Origin: Staphylotrichum longicolle
Lineage: Eukaryota; Ascomycota; Sordariomycetes; Sordariales; Chaetomiaceae
DNA: 64,000 nt
Assembly: GCA_019096155.1 (NCBI GenBank)
Contig: JAHCVI010000001.1
Location: forward strand, 5,580,001-5,644,000
Direction of reading: 5' to 3'
The notes under the pieces are model-generated. The model was not told the DNA's origin. It made no database searches and saw only the letters and a list, made by a program, of their open reading frames with translations. The position numbers and the translations under genes were made by a program. This document shows positions 1-10,984 of the stretch, piece by piece. Within the stretch, counting starts at the first letter, position 1. The number at the start of each line of letters is the position of its first letter.

Positions 1-2
1 CC

Positions 3-1145
3 ATCGAGAGCGTCGGCGCGCAAGTTGCCGATAGCCAACTCGTCAACGTCGAATGCCCAGGTTGCCCCATCTCGGTGCAGGGCAAACATGGCAAGAACAT
101 CGAGCTCCAGATCGATCGCCCGAGCCATCTCGATTTGACCTTCTCCATCGACCATCTCCCCGACCATGACCGCCTGCTTGTCAACGGCTTCGAGCTGTAT
201 CCTTTGAGCGACCCGATGCACGAGACCCTTTTCGCGCCACAAGTCGTCGACCGGAGGGAGAAGGACAAGAGGCACCACCGGGAACATGACCGCCCCGACG
301 GTGAACACCACAAGCGCCCTCACCATCTCGCGCCTCAGCCACAGCGGCTAGGATTCGGCCTGAACGTCGGCCCGAGCAAGAAGGACTCTGATGGCCAGTT
401 CGAGCTTGTCGAGGTTGAGCTCCAGATCATCGAGGTTGGCGTCGCCTTTCGCGACGACATCCCCAGCGTCAAGGTCAAGCTCATTAAGGATGACAAAGAC
501 CGTCTGCTCATGTCTCAAATCGAGAAGGTTGAGCGTAAGTTCTTGCAGCACCCCGAGGACGAATGCACGACCTTGCTGTGCAAGTGGTTGGCGATGGCAC
601 GGGAAAAGGTCAAGGGTTTCAAGGGCTTTGGACACTGTCACGGGATGAAGGGAGGCATGAACCGCCACGGCGCTGGCGAAGCTCCGCATGGTCATCCTCA
701 CCCTCACCCTCATCCTCACCCCCCTCACCCGCATCATCCCCACGATCCCGCTGCTGGCCACTGGCCGCCTCCGCCGTACCAGGAGCGCCGCTGGGGCAAG
801 CTCTTCAAGTACATCGCCGCGCATATTCTCCTGCCTGTTCTCATTGGTATTGTCGCCGGTGTCAGCGTCAGCTTGTAAGTTTTTGACCTCCTGTGTCCTT
901 GGTTTGGCTTTTTCGCTAACGAAAATTACAGGATCGGCATGGCAGTGGGCACCGTGATCGTCTCTTTCTGGCGCATCTTCTTCCGTCGCCGCAGCGGCCA
1001 TCGTCGTCATCACTCTGGACTCGCTCACCACAAAGCTGCGCGCAAGGAGGCCGCTGTTTCTGAGGAGAAATCTGGCCTGATCGAGCACCAGGACCCACCC
1101 CCGTCGTACGAGGAACAAGAGACGGAGAAGACGTCGCAGGTATAG
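3..1145 (+). CDS. His/Pro-rich single-pass membrane protein, 5' end outside window
   Basis: The reading frame is open to the left window edge, so the N-terminus is missing. Exons are 3-874 and 932-1145; the 57-nt intron has a GTAAGT donor and a CTAAC branch site at 916-920. About 361 residues are visible. The N-terminal part carries a CPGC motif and a charged globular region. Next comes a low-complexity tract of alternating His and Pro (about 690-745), then a hydrophobic segment of about 30 residues that spans the splice junction (HILLPVLIGIVAG continuing into IGMAVGTVIVSFW). A basic stretch follows, and the acidic tail contains PPPSYEE, which resembles a PY motif for WW-domain ubiquitin ligases. 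It resembles an uncharacterised fungal family (possibly the one called DUF7728), but I am not sure of that name. The His tract suggests metal binding; that is inference only. Confidence 0.8.
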
Positions 1146-2178
1146 TTCAAGTATTCCCGAAAAGGGATCGGCGAGAGGAAGGTAGTGTACGACTACGGGA
1201 AGACAGCGAAAACATTGCTTGGACTTTGAACGATGCAGCAGGCGTTTTGGGGGGTCTTTGGTTTTGAACATTGGGGCTGGGATTTGGCGGCGCTGTGGAC
1301 ATTGAGTCCCACGTCCTGATCCCTAGAACCTCTTTTTGGGCATTTGGACTGGTTTCACTACTTGTTTCGTTCCTTGAAATACCCAGAATACCCCCCCACA
1401 TTCCTTGAGCACTGGATACATAGAAAATATGGCATCTCTTTCCTTGGTCAACGACGTCAAATGGGAGTCCTGCAGCACGAAGATACCTGGCTTTTGTATT
1501 GCTATCTCATGGTCATGATCCGAGTCCCCGTCCCTCACAGGGCATCAAGAGGCGAAACATGGGCACTGACACGACCCACTCAGCCCTGTCACGGAAGGTG
1601 TGTCATCGTGGGAGTATTGGCCGGGGGAGGGGGGTTTTACTGCAAAGCTGAAGCTCGTATTCCACAGCTCAAGGTCCATGAGAGAGCATCGTACCGATTG
1701 TGAGTCTTGAAGAGTAGAAATGTAGAAACACCGCAGGTTGACCTGGTGTGTTTGACTAAGCTAGTGGTGGTCATTGTGGTGTTATCACTTGCTGCTGGAC
1801 TTCAGCTTCACATCCGAAGACTGTCATACCCGCACGGAACCGCGGGCGGATGTAGAGGAGGACAACTGGGAGAACCGAACGGGAGGAAACTTGGGTGGGG
1901 ACAAATGGAGCTCCGGGTTCCAGTTCCCCGCCGTGGAGCCTCTTTCGGCTCGCGTGGGAGTGGCGCGTATGGGCCGCATCGTGCATGCCCCACCATAGAT
2001 TATCGCTTGACTGTCCCCAAGCGCTCCCCGCCTTTAAAACCGGCAGAAAAAAAGCTGGGATCTTTGGACTTCGAGGCGGTCGTCTTGGTGGTTCTTTCAT
2101 ACCTTCCCCCTCAAAGACACTTCGTTCGACCACATTCACACTCTTACTTGCGGTCGGATTACACAATTCACATCGACA
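1146..2178. other. Intergenic, 3' flank of the membrane protein and promoter of nop6
   Basis: No supportable gene. Open frames here are short and have no splice support. A TATA-like TTTAAAA at about 2033-2039 lies roughly 140 bp before the nop6 start, followed by a pyrimidine-rich leader. Confidence 0.5.
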
Positions 2179-3315
2179 ATGGCCAAGTCTTCCAAAAAGA
2201 GAGAGCGTTCCGACGAGGATGTCGCCGAACACCACGACGCCAAGCCCATCGTGAAGAAGAGCAAGCTCGACAGCACCGGCAAGGCCGAGGTCACGAAGAA
2301 GAGCTCCAAGGCGAAGGAGGCGAAGCCTGAAGTTGCTGCGGCTGAAGAAGCGCTCAAGGCCAAGAAGGAAAAGAAAAGAAAGAAGGACAAGAAGGATAAG
2401 AAGGACAAGAAGGAGAAGAAGGAGAAGAAAGAGAAAAAGGAAAAGAAGAGCAAGGCTGAAGACGCCGCCGCCGCCGCCGCCGAGTCAGAAGAGCCTGCGC
2501 CAGAGCCAGAGACGACAGAGGAAGCCGTCAACGGCGACGCCAACACCGACAAGAAGAGCGAAAAGAAGAAAGACAAAAAGAAGAGCAAGAAGAGCAAATC
2601 CGCCGCCGCCGCCGCCACCAAGGACAACGAAAAGCAGCAGGCGGATCCCGCGCCCAGCGCCGCCCAAGACGACGACGACGCCGCCCAAGACGACGACGAC
2701 GCCGACGCCGACGACACCTCCGCCCCCGCGGCCAACGGCAGCGGGAAACAAAACCGCTTCATCTGCTTCGTCGGCAACCTCCCCTACACGGCGACGGCCG
2801 AGAGCGTGCGCGCGCACTTCGCCTCGCTGCAGCCGACGTCGGTGCGCCTGCTCACGCAGCGCGACAACCCCTCCAAGTCGCGCGGCATCGCCTTTGTCGA
2901 GTTTGGCGGCTACGACCACATGAAGACGTGCCTGAAAAAGTTCCACCACACCGACTTTGACGACGGCAAGTCGGCGCCGAGGAAGATCAATGTCGAGCTG
3001 ACGTACGTTGTGGTCTCTCTTTTGCCCCCTCCCCCCATTTTTATTTCCATTTTTTCCCCCGAAGTGGGAATGACCCGAGACTAACTTGTGCCTGTGTGTC
3101 TACAACAGCGCGGGCGGAGGCGGCAAGACGGCCGCTCGGCAGGACAAGATCAAGGCAAAGAACGCCAAGCTCACGAGGAGCGGGCGCAGCGGATGAAGCG
3201 GGAGGAAGAGGCCAAGTACGAGAAGGCGATGAAGGGGGGCCAGACGCAGGAGCAGCGGGAGGAGGAGTCGATACACCCCAGCCGGAGGGGGAGGGTTCCG
3301 TACGGCAGGAACTGA
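2179..3315 (+). CDS. nop6: Nucleolar RRM protein Nop6-like, with an apparent -1 frameshift in exon 2
   Basis: Exons are 2179-3002 and 3109-3315. The ATG at 2179 has a good A at -3. The protein has a long N-terminal Lys/Glu and Ala/Asp low-complexity region (residues 1-190), then one RRM with RNP2-like ICFVGNLPY and RNP1-like SRGIAFVEF (about residues 193-275). The conserved Nop6 tail is a GGGGKT motif, a charged helix and IHPSRR near the end. Yeast Nop6 is a ribosomal small-subunit biogenesis factor in the nucleolus. After the splice the frame reads GGGGKTAARQDKIKAKNAKL and then hits a stop. The conserved continuation EERAQRMKREEEAKYEK lies one frame over, from 3175. Adding one base near 3172-3175 makes the CDS 1032 nt (343 residues). 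The 106-nt intron has GTACGT, CTAAC and CAG. Confidence 0.85.
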
Positions 3316-4109
3316 GCTGAGCGGGACTGATCGAGGGTTTGGGCGAAGAAGGACGGAGATTGGGGATGGGGTTGGGGATGGGTGGAAGAGTACCGACATG
3401 GTTCATGCTCCGTGCTGTTGCGCAAAAGATACCCCGTTTCTAAAGGATGGATAGAACTGGCTTTTTTTTTACCCGTGTCATATCACTGGAGAGAACAAGA
3501 CAGTCAAGGGAAAGGGAAACCGTCTTTCGCATTCAACCGTGTAATCGTCACGAATGCCGCTGTAACATCAAGTCTGCCCCCCTTCCACCAAGTTCGCTCG
3601 CAGACACCGGCATGAGAGGAAAAGAAAGAAAGAGAGACAGGTAAAAAAAGATTGCAAGAGATCTCTGCCAGCCAACCATGCAAAACAAAGCTACCCTGCG
3701 GTGTGAGATTAAACGTGCCAATTGAGGGAGCAGCAGATGATTGCGAAGTGCAACACGATGGGCATCCCCAGAGCAGAGGGCCAAGAAGCATTACCAGGCA
3801 AGCCTGCCAAAGACGATGGAATTGCGAGCGATTAGGGAATAAGCATCCCAGCCATATGTTTCTCCCTCGGCCAACGCGCCACAAGTTCCGTCCGCGGTTC
3901 GCAGAATCTGAGCAAGATGACCCCAACCATGGCGTTCAACTATGAGGAGGGAGCCTTCGTCTCGAGAGACAATCCAAAAACGCTTCGGGGGCAGGCAGGG
4001 TGCGGTAGTGTGAAAAGTAGAGATCTCTCCGATGGGTATAGATGGTGCGGTGCATTACGGGGTCGTTCGTCGTTCGTAGGGTAGGGAGGATGTTTGTAGG
4101 GCCGAGGCA
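3316..4109. other. Intergenic, convergent 3' flanks of nop6 and rac1
   Basis: Nothing coding is supported. The stretch separates two convergent genes and should hold both 3' UTRs. Confidence 0.5.
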
Positions 4110-5078
4110 TTACAGAACCAAGCACTTGGAGGACTTCTTTGCCGGCTTGCTATTCGCTGCCTTGCCGGGGTCGAGCACAGCTCTGAGTTTGTGTGTCAGC
4201 CGTTGAAAGAGGGACATGAAACAGCAACCAACCAGCCACTCACCGGATGGCATTGTCGAAGACGTTCTTGAGACCCAGCTGTGTCAGGGCCGAGCATTCT
4301 ACGTATTTGTAGGCACCGATCTCCTGGGCGCGTTTCGAGCCCATCGCGTACGTGATGGGAGCCGCCCGGCCTTGGGCCAGCTTGTCGATCGTCTCCTGGT
4401 CGTCCCGCTTATCGAGCTTCGTGCCGACCAGGATGATAGGGACACCGGGAGCATGGTGTGAGATTTCTGGGTACCACTGTGCACGGAGCGGTCAGATCAT
4501 GTCCCTGTATTCTCCGTCTTGTGTGGTCGGGACTGTCGATGCTACTACTAACCTTGGCCAGGACGTTGTCAAACGAGGGGGGGCTGATGAGGGAGAAGCA
4601 GATGAGGAAGACGTCAGTCTGAGGGTATGACAGCGGCCGCAGTCTATCGTAATCCTCTTGTCCAGCGGTATCCCACAGTCCCAGGCTAATCGGCTTCTGG
4701 TCGACTTGTACGCTCGCCGAGTAGTTGTCGAACCTGTTGATAAAGCGTGTTAGGATTCGACCGACATTCAGGTTGCAGGGTGTACATACACCGTGGGGAT
4801 GTACTCGCCCGGAAAGGCGTTTGTTGTGTAGGAGATGAGCAGGCATGTCTTGAGCACAACTGGTCAGCTCGCAAGGTCTGAAATGCTGCATAGAGGGCGA
4901 ATGTGCGTACCTTGCCGACAGCACCGTCACCTGTGACGACGCACTATGAAAGCAGAACAGTGGTTAGCTTGGGCCATGTGTGGTGCTCCCCTCGCTGATC
5001 GCCAACTTTGAAGGTGGGAAACCGGCCATGGGTGGATGTTGTGGCGGTCACGAACCTGATCGATTGGACCGCAGACAT
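4110..5078 (-). CDS. rac1: Rac1-type Rho GTPase, with an apparent -1 frameshift in exon 1
   Basis: Six exons in transcription order: 5078-5056, 4943-4911, 4848-4790, 4733-4553, 4476-4244, 4182-4110. The product has the G1 loop GDGAVGKT, switch I PTVFDNY, switch II WDTAGQEDYDRLRPLSYPQT, the TKLD guanine-binding motif, the ECSAL motif, a Lys-rich tail and the C-terminal CLVL prenylation box (Leu last, so probably geranylgeranylated). The GLWDTAGQ and ISLGL wording fits filamentous-fungal Rac rather than Cdc42. Rac controls polarised growth, actin and NADPH oxidase at the plasma membrane. The first exon, MSAVQSI then AG, ends in phase 2, but exon 2 begins with a whole Cys codon. A Lys codon AAG, typical of Rac/Cdc42 at this place, would need one more A at about 5057. 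With it the CDS is 603 nt, exactly 200 residues. Confidence 0.9.
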
Positions 5079-7629
5079 GGTTTACGGCAATGTGCTGCGT
5101 GCAAGCAAAGAGACTATTTTGCACTTCTAGAATCGGCAACCAAGCAGTCGAGCCGGCAATGTACCTGTGTTATCGGTCGGCGGCGCGAGGTTGGGAGAGG
5201 GCAGGAGTCGGATTGCAGGGTTGCAGGAGGCAGGAGGAGAAAGCGCGGGAGAATTGCCCTGCCGAGTTGGCCCACCGCCTTGCGGCCTTGGTTGACTGGA
5301 GCGCGCGAATGGGGGGGGTTCGAGGTTCAGGGCGGGTTGGGGGATGCAAAACTGCACGCAAGGTCAGAAGAACAAGTCTGTCGACAATCCAGAAATGCGT
5401 CTGGTTCCGGGTGCAAGGCTGCGTGAAATGCGAATGTTCGAGTGCAGTGCAATGAAAGATGGGAAACAGCGGTCCTGAGCAGTGAACAGTGAGGACCGGG
5501 TGGGCAGCAGCAAGGCGAACGGTCCCCAAATCGGGACAAATCAATGGTGAACTCAGGAACGTCTTGGCACTGTGTAGAAGCATCTGTCGCTGTCCACTCG
5601 GGCTTGCTTCAGGGCACCAGTGGCGTGCCTGCTGTGCACGGCGGCGGCTCGGGATGGCGAAGCGGCGGGGGGGTTGCAGTGGAGCAGTGTCCTACTCGCA
5701 CGGCGCACCCCAATCTTGGCGGCACCATGTCCTGTTTGGGCATGGCGGTTTCGATGCTGAGAGGGAGTCACTGGCCGCCAGGGGTTGCCTCTAACACTTT
5801 CGGCGTCAACTGGTACGGAGCAGTTGAAACGATTGGGGGGAGGGGATGATGTGCCACGGCCACCGGCAAGAGCACCAAGACTCGAGGCGACTCCATGATC
5901 CGGCACAACTAACTGCCTGGGCCGGCCGACCACGGCTCCGTGATCTGCGTCCGGGAGCAAACGCATGTCATCCCTGTCGAGAGCTCCAGACTCGAAAAAC
6001 ATTGAGGGATGGGTATGGCCGAGGGAGCGGAATGGCAGGACATACATTTGCAAACTTGCCCCCCTCGCCTGTTTGACGAGTAAGGGGCTGCCACAGGCAG
6101 GTAGTGACCGAGAACCCAATGACACGCAGGGACAGGCAGCCCCGGGTATGAGATGTCAAAGATGCGGCTTGAGGGCGAGCACGGTTCCGGTGAGTCGGCA
6201 AGAATTGGAATGGTTTCTGGCTAAACGCCCGGAGACTGGTAAAGTAGCTTTGGAGCTGTTCTTCTTTTAAAACAGGTGGATAGCAGTGAGGGGCGGTGAT
6301 GGAAAAAGGCGGGCCAGGAGTGAACGCCAGACCTCCTGAGTGGGTGAGTGGATGGACGATCTGGCATACATTTGGGCCGTCCTGCGGCGGCCCTCAAGCA
6401 CCGCCTGACGAGCTGGCCAAGCCTAAGCAAGCCTTGAACCCAATAAGGTCAAGATGCATCAGCTTGGTCCTCCACCAGCATGGCGCTGCACGCATCGTAC
6501 TTCAGAGAGGGTGGGTGAGGGAGGCAGGCCAGTAGGCTAGTCTCAGAATCACAAGGCACCTGTGAGGTGAACTAGGTATGTACGAAGTGGTTTCAGCCAG
6601 CCAGACAGGCATGTTGTGTCTCTGGTCATCTCATCTTCGCGGGAGGAGGAATTCTGAAAAGTCGAATGATTGGTGTCGAGGTCAGCGAACCCGGGGTCCA
6701 GGCGCCGTTACATTTGAGGCACGTCTGTAACGAAGATGCTCAGGTCATGCAGCCTATGGGAGGGCCAAGGCGACGCTGCGCGCGGGTAGAACGGCCCAGC
6801 ACCTGGCCCATGGCAGAAACACCCGCTCTCCTGATTTGTCTGTTTCAATCAAGCCTGTGACAGTCCCGAAGCGGCCGTGGGCATCGGTCCAGGTTTCCCG
6901 CCGGCGAATGGCTGGACACATTCGGGTTCATCACAACATGCCCCCCTCGCTTGCATCTGCACACCGTGATGCCGTGACGGCTCTCACAGGTTCGTGACTG
7001 TAGAGGGTTGCAGTTGTCTCTGGACCTAAGACGCCATGAAAATCCCAACCAAAAAGACTGGCTCAAGGCGATGCTTCTGTCAATACCGGGTTGTGTCAAC
7101 AGTCTGTCTCTCCGCCGTTGGAGACTGGCCGAGACAGGTCGCAATAATGAGGGTAGCTGCAGGATGTGCTGTGCAGGATGCGTGGCTCTATCGCGTCCGT
7201 AACCGTAACTGACCCGAGTACCGTGGTAAGACAGGTGGAAAAGATGCAGAGAAGCTAACGGCCCGAGCTAAAAATAAAGCTTCGCCGCAGGTGTTATACA
7301 GGCATCTGAGGTCAGATGCACCGGAACAGAGGGTTGATGGCTTCTGGAAATCGAGATGCGAATTCCATCAAATGGCGGGTGGAGAGTGGGGACCCCTGTC
7401 TGGCTCAACCTTATCGGGCTTTATCTCAGATGGCCCCACCCCAATCTGGAAGTACACAATCACAACCACGCGAGCACCTTGCGGGCGCGTCATAGTTGAC
7501 CAATTCTCCCGTCGGGGCAAGCCTCGACAATTGTACTAAGCGGCCTCGGACGACACAGCTGGACCGTGGTCATTATGCGGACATAAAAAATCTCCAACCC
7601 CAAACTTTTAAACCCGCAAATCGCCCAGC
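5079..7629. other. Long gene-free stretch between rac1 and CENP-T
   Basis: About 2.5 kb with only scattered frames (longest 190 codons, Arg/Ser/Pro/Cys-rich, no splice support, no recognisable domain). It lies upstream of both divergent genes, so a long rac1 leader and regulatory DNA are plausible. An A/T-rich patch (ACATAAAAAATC) at about 7580-7592 lies 40-50 bp upstream of the CENP-T start and may be a TATA-like element. No tRNA or repeat seen. Confidence 0.5.
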
Positions 7630-9260
7630 ATGGTGCGCGAAAGCCGGCGACCAGACGCGACGCCAACACGACGGGCGTCGACCGCAGAACCATCGGCCTC
7701 GGTCAACCGGCGGTCCATACTCAGAACGCCCGGGAGTCAAGCACGCGGTCTGGCACGACCTCAGGGCCTCTCGGCATCGGGACGGAAGATCGCACCGCCC
7801 ACCGCGACACCACATGCGCGTGCCGCCTTCCGCACCATCGACTCGCGCCGAGCCGCCATCTTCACCCCGCACCGCGGCCGCCGGAAGAGCGTGCGCGAGG
7901 TGCGCGACTCGCCTCGGGACTTCCTCCTCTCTCTCGGGCGGGTATTGGCGCGCACCACCGACGTCATCACGACGTCCTCTTCGTCGTCGCCCGGCGACGA
8001 GGAGAAGTTGCCTGGGTCGGATGGCGCCAACGAGCCGACGCTGGGCGCGATCAGCGTCAACTACGATGACGACGACGAGGAGCTTCCGAAGCGTCCGCGG
8101 CTCTCCCTCCCTATTGGCGAGGAGGACGATGACGACAGCGACGATCTCCAGCCGCACCGCTCCGTGCTGATTGACGATGAGAACTTCACCATGCAGTCGA
8201 TCGAGATGCCGCGTAGGGCACTCAGCGAGCAACCGAATGGTCGGTTCTCGATGGGCAGTGTACGGATGAGCGACTACTTCAGCACGAATGATATGCTGCA
8301 TAGCGAGGACATTGGGATTGACTCGGGATTCTTTCCTCCGACGGCTGTGCTGGAGGAGAATAACATGACGATGGGGGTAGAGGAGCTTGTCTCCCCTGAA
8401 CGGTAATCTCGACTACACAAACGAAGTTGTTGGGACGAGACGCTAATTTAGCTGCAGGTTTGACTCGGACGGTGACCGGCCAGGCTTTGGCCTCGAGAGC
8501 GACTTCGGCATTGAGATACCCCTTGGAGACGTTAACGAGAGCACATTTATGATTGCGCCCCAGGTGGAGGAGTCACCAGATCGCCTATTTGTTGCCGATT
8601 TTGAGACGGGGTACGGTGACTTTGCGCCTCTTGTTGACCAAAGAAGTGATGATTTCGATGACGACAATTTGTTGGGAGGGGTGCCGGACTTGGAAGAAGA
8701 TGACATGGTCGGCCTGAACGAGAGCCGCCGCGAAGAGACAGAGGCAGAAATCGAACCCTTGGCTGCGAGGAGGGCCGAGGTGCGCGGGTCAGCACAAAAG
8801 ACCATCAAAGTGTCCAAGTACGGCATCGAGTATCCCTCTCTTCCGCCGTCAGTGGTAAGACGACTCGCCCAGAACTTTGCCAAGGCCAGCGGAGCCAAGG
8901 GAAAGATCACCCCCGATGCCATGAAGACCATCATGCAGGCTTCAGACTGGTTCTTCGAGCAGCTGGGCGACGACCTGCAGGCTTACGCAAAGCATGCCGG
9001 CCGGAAGACGATTGATGAGAGCGATGTGCTCACCCTGATGAAGAGGTATGGTACAATCTATCATTGGGTATCTTGAATAATGTTTTACAAGGCTGACGAC
9101 TCCCAGACAACGTCAGATCAACCCAAATACCACACCGTTCGCGCTCGCGCAACGGCACCTACCGAGGGAGCTGCTCCAAGAACTGCGCATGGCACCCCCA
9201 GTGGCGCCCAAGAGACGCCGCAAAGTGAAGGGCGGAGCGGAGGACGAAGATGTCACCTGA
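7630..9260 (+). CDS. CENP-T-like inner kinetochore protein with C-terminal histone fold
   Basis: Exons are 7630-8402, 8458-9045 and 9107-9260, together 1515 nt (504 residues). The N-terminal 370 residues are disordered, first Arg/Ser/Thr/Pro-rich with SILRTPGS, then acidic; in this family the N-tail binds the Ndc80 or Mis12 complexes. From about residue 380 a histone fold is visible: YPSLPPSVVRRLAQNFAK, ITPDAMKTIMQASDWFFEQ, LGDDLQAYAKHAGRKTIDESDV. It is followed by the CENP-T signature LAQRHLPRELLQEL and a basic tail. The counterpart is Cnn1 in budding yeast. In the cell it should pair with CENP-W at centromeres. Intron 1 (55 nt) and intron 2 (61 nt) are canonical. The stop lies 26 bp from that of the convergent neighbour. 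Confidence 0.88.
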
Positions 9261-9286
9261 GTGTTGGAGAGCTGGTCGAGCATCAT

Positions 9287-10489
9287 TTACCAATTCTTGT
9301 TCATGCGAACACGCCGGGTTATGTCGGATGGCGGCTTCTTGACCACCATGTAGAACATTATCGAGGTGGCGACGGCAAGGCCATACCTGCATCAGTTAGT
9401 CGGCTGCTGTCCAGCACAGTGTCGCAACGGTAGCGCCGGTGGCGCCGCGGTATCTTGGAGGCCCTGGGACATACCAGGTGAAGATGTACTGCGCATGGTT
9501 GTTGCGCAAGTTTACCTCGGCGGCCCGGCCGATAGGGATGCCGCGCTCCTGGTAGTCTAGGAGCTGAAAATAGTCGGGCTCTGAAACAGAGTGTCAGCAG
9601 TCCATAGCAACTGATAGCTGTAGCAAAGACAGAAGCAAAAGGGGCAACTCACCCATGGTCGACTCAACCCACACCGGCTGGCTGCCGGTCAAGGCCGCCA
9701 TCTCCTTCACATCCGGGAAGTAGAACTCGCCCTTGTCCGGCCTGTTCACCGGCGTAAACATGTTCTTCTTCCACGGCTGCCTCAACAGCCCCTCCACCCT
9801 GACCTCGCCCGTCGGCAGCCCCCCGCGCCGGTTCTTTTGCTCCGCGTTCTTCTTGGAGATCCAGCCGCGGTTGACGAGGATCTTGGCGCCCTCGTCCCCC
9901 TCGCGCTCCAGCGGCGTCACCACGATGTACCCTTGCTCGCCGTCGCGCATGCGCGGGCCGACGAGCATCTCCTGGTCGTGCCGGAACTTGCCCGTCGTGT
10001 ACACGCGCCGGTAGTCAAAGTCGGCGATGGCGTCCGCGTCGACGCGCGCGGGGAGGGGCAAGGGGGGCCGCACGATGCGGTCCTCGCACTTGGCGATCAG
10101 GTCCGTCTTCCACTCGAGGCGCTTGACCTGCCAGGTGCCGAGGAAGAAGGCGGTTACGGGGATGATGGCTGGGGATGAGGGTGGTGGTGTCAGTGGTGGT
10201 GGAGGTGACCAGGGGGAGGGGAGGAGGGGCTACCGAGAATGATGAGGCCGTAACCATGCTTGCGACCTGCCCGAACGAGCTCGGGCGGGTTGTCGACGAT
10301 CGAGGTGAAGCCCGGGTCGTCGGCTGCTTGCTTCGGGCGTCGCGGGGTATTCGAGATGGGCCGCCGGGGTGCGAGACGTGTCGTCGCTGAAGAGTTTGGT
10401 TGTGGCCATTTGGCAATTGCCCGGCCAATTGGCCTCTGCTGGGCCTGCAGTGACCTCAGAAGGCAAGCAGACACTCGCCCAGCCGCCAT
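9287..10489 (-). CDS. SHY1: Shy1/SURF1 cytochrome c oxidase assembly factor
   Basis: Exons in transcription order: 10489-10234, 10168-9653, 9580-9475, 9386-9287; 978 nt, 325 residues. SURF1 proteins sit in the mitochondrial inner membrane and help haem insertion into Cox1. The N-terminus is basic and Ser/Arg-rich, fitting a mitochondrial presequence. The first membrane helix is followed by the hallmark FFLGTWQVKRLEWK. The intermembrane-space domain contains FRHDQEMLVGPR, ILVNRGWI, a VEGLLRQPW block and GQPVWVESTMG-type sequence. The second helix near the C-terminus is YGLAVATSIMFYMVV. Introns are canonical. It is convergent with CENP-T and divergent from the UBX gene. Confidence 0.92.
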
Positions 10490-10984
10490 GGTTCTGGAAA
10501 CTAGGTGGTTGGATTTGGTGTGTAACCGGACTGGGTTTGGAATTCGGAAACTGGAGACGGGATTTCCAAGTCACCGGACGGCCGTTGTCTGACGGGAGCT
10601 TGGGCCCGGATGTTCGGATTAGTGCTTGGCTCCGCTGCACCCCGCTGTTTAGGTGCCCCGATTTACAGGGATCTCACTGCAGCTTCCAGCCCCCTTGCAT
10701 GTGCTGTCATCTCCAAGGCCCCAATCATCCCGCCAACTTTCAACAGCAGCTGGGCAACCTGTACCTGACTTCAGGTCCAAGATCGTTGGTTTACTCGAGT
10801 TCTCTCTTGAGATTCAACGTTGTGAACCTTACATCCAGATCCCAGCATATACGACTCGTTGATTCCGGGGCATCTGTGCACTGTGTGCAGTGACGCCAGT
10901 CCAAACACTCCAAACACTCGTCCCCACCCCACCTTCCAACACTGAGCGGAGTGTCCGGAATCACCCACAGTGTCACTGCCGGGC
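10490..10984. other. Divergent promoter region, SHY1 and UBX protein
   Basis: About 495 bp between two divergent ATGs. No gene and no strong TATA box seen. Confidence 0.5.

Noticed and set aside
2333..2923. Arg-rich overlapping frame in nop6
   Set aside because: Frame-shifted reading of Lys/Glu/Ala repeats, a composition artefact.
5553..6125. 190-codon minus-strand frame in the rac1 upstream region
   Set aside because: Biased Arg/Ser/Pro/His composition, no domain, no splice context.
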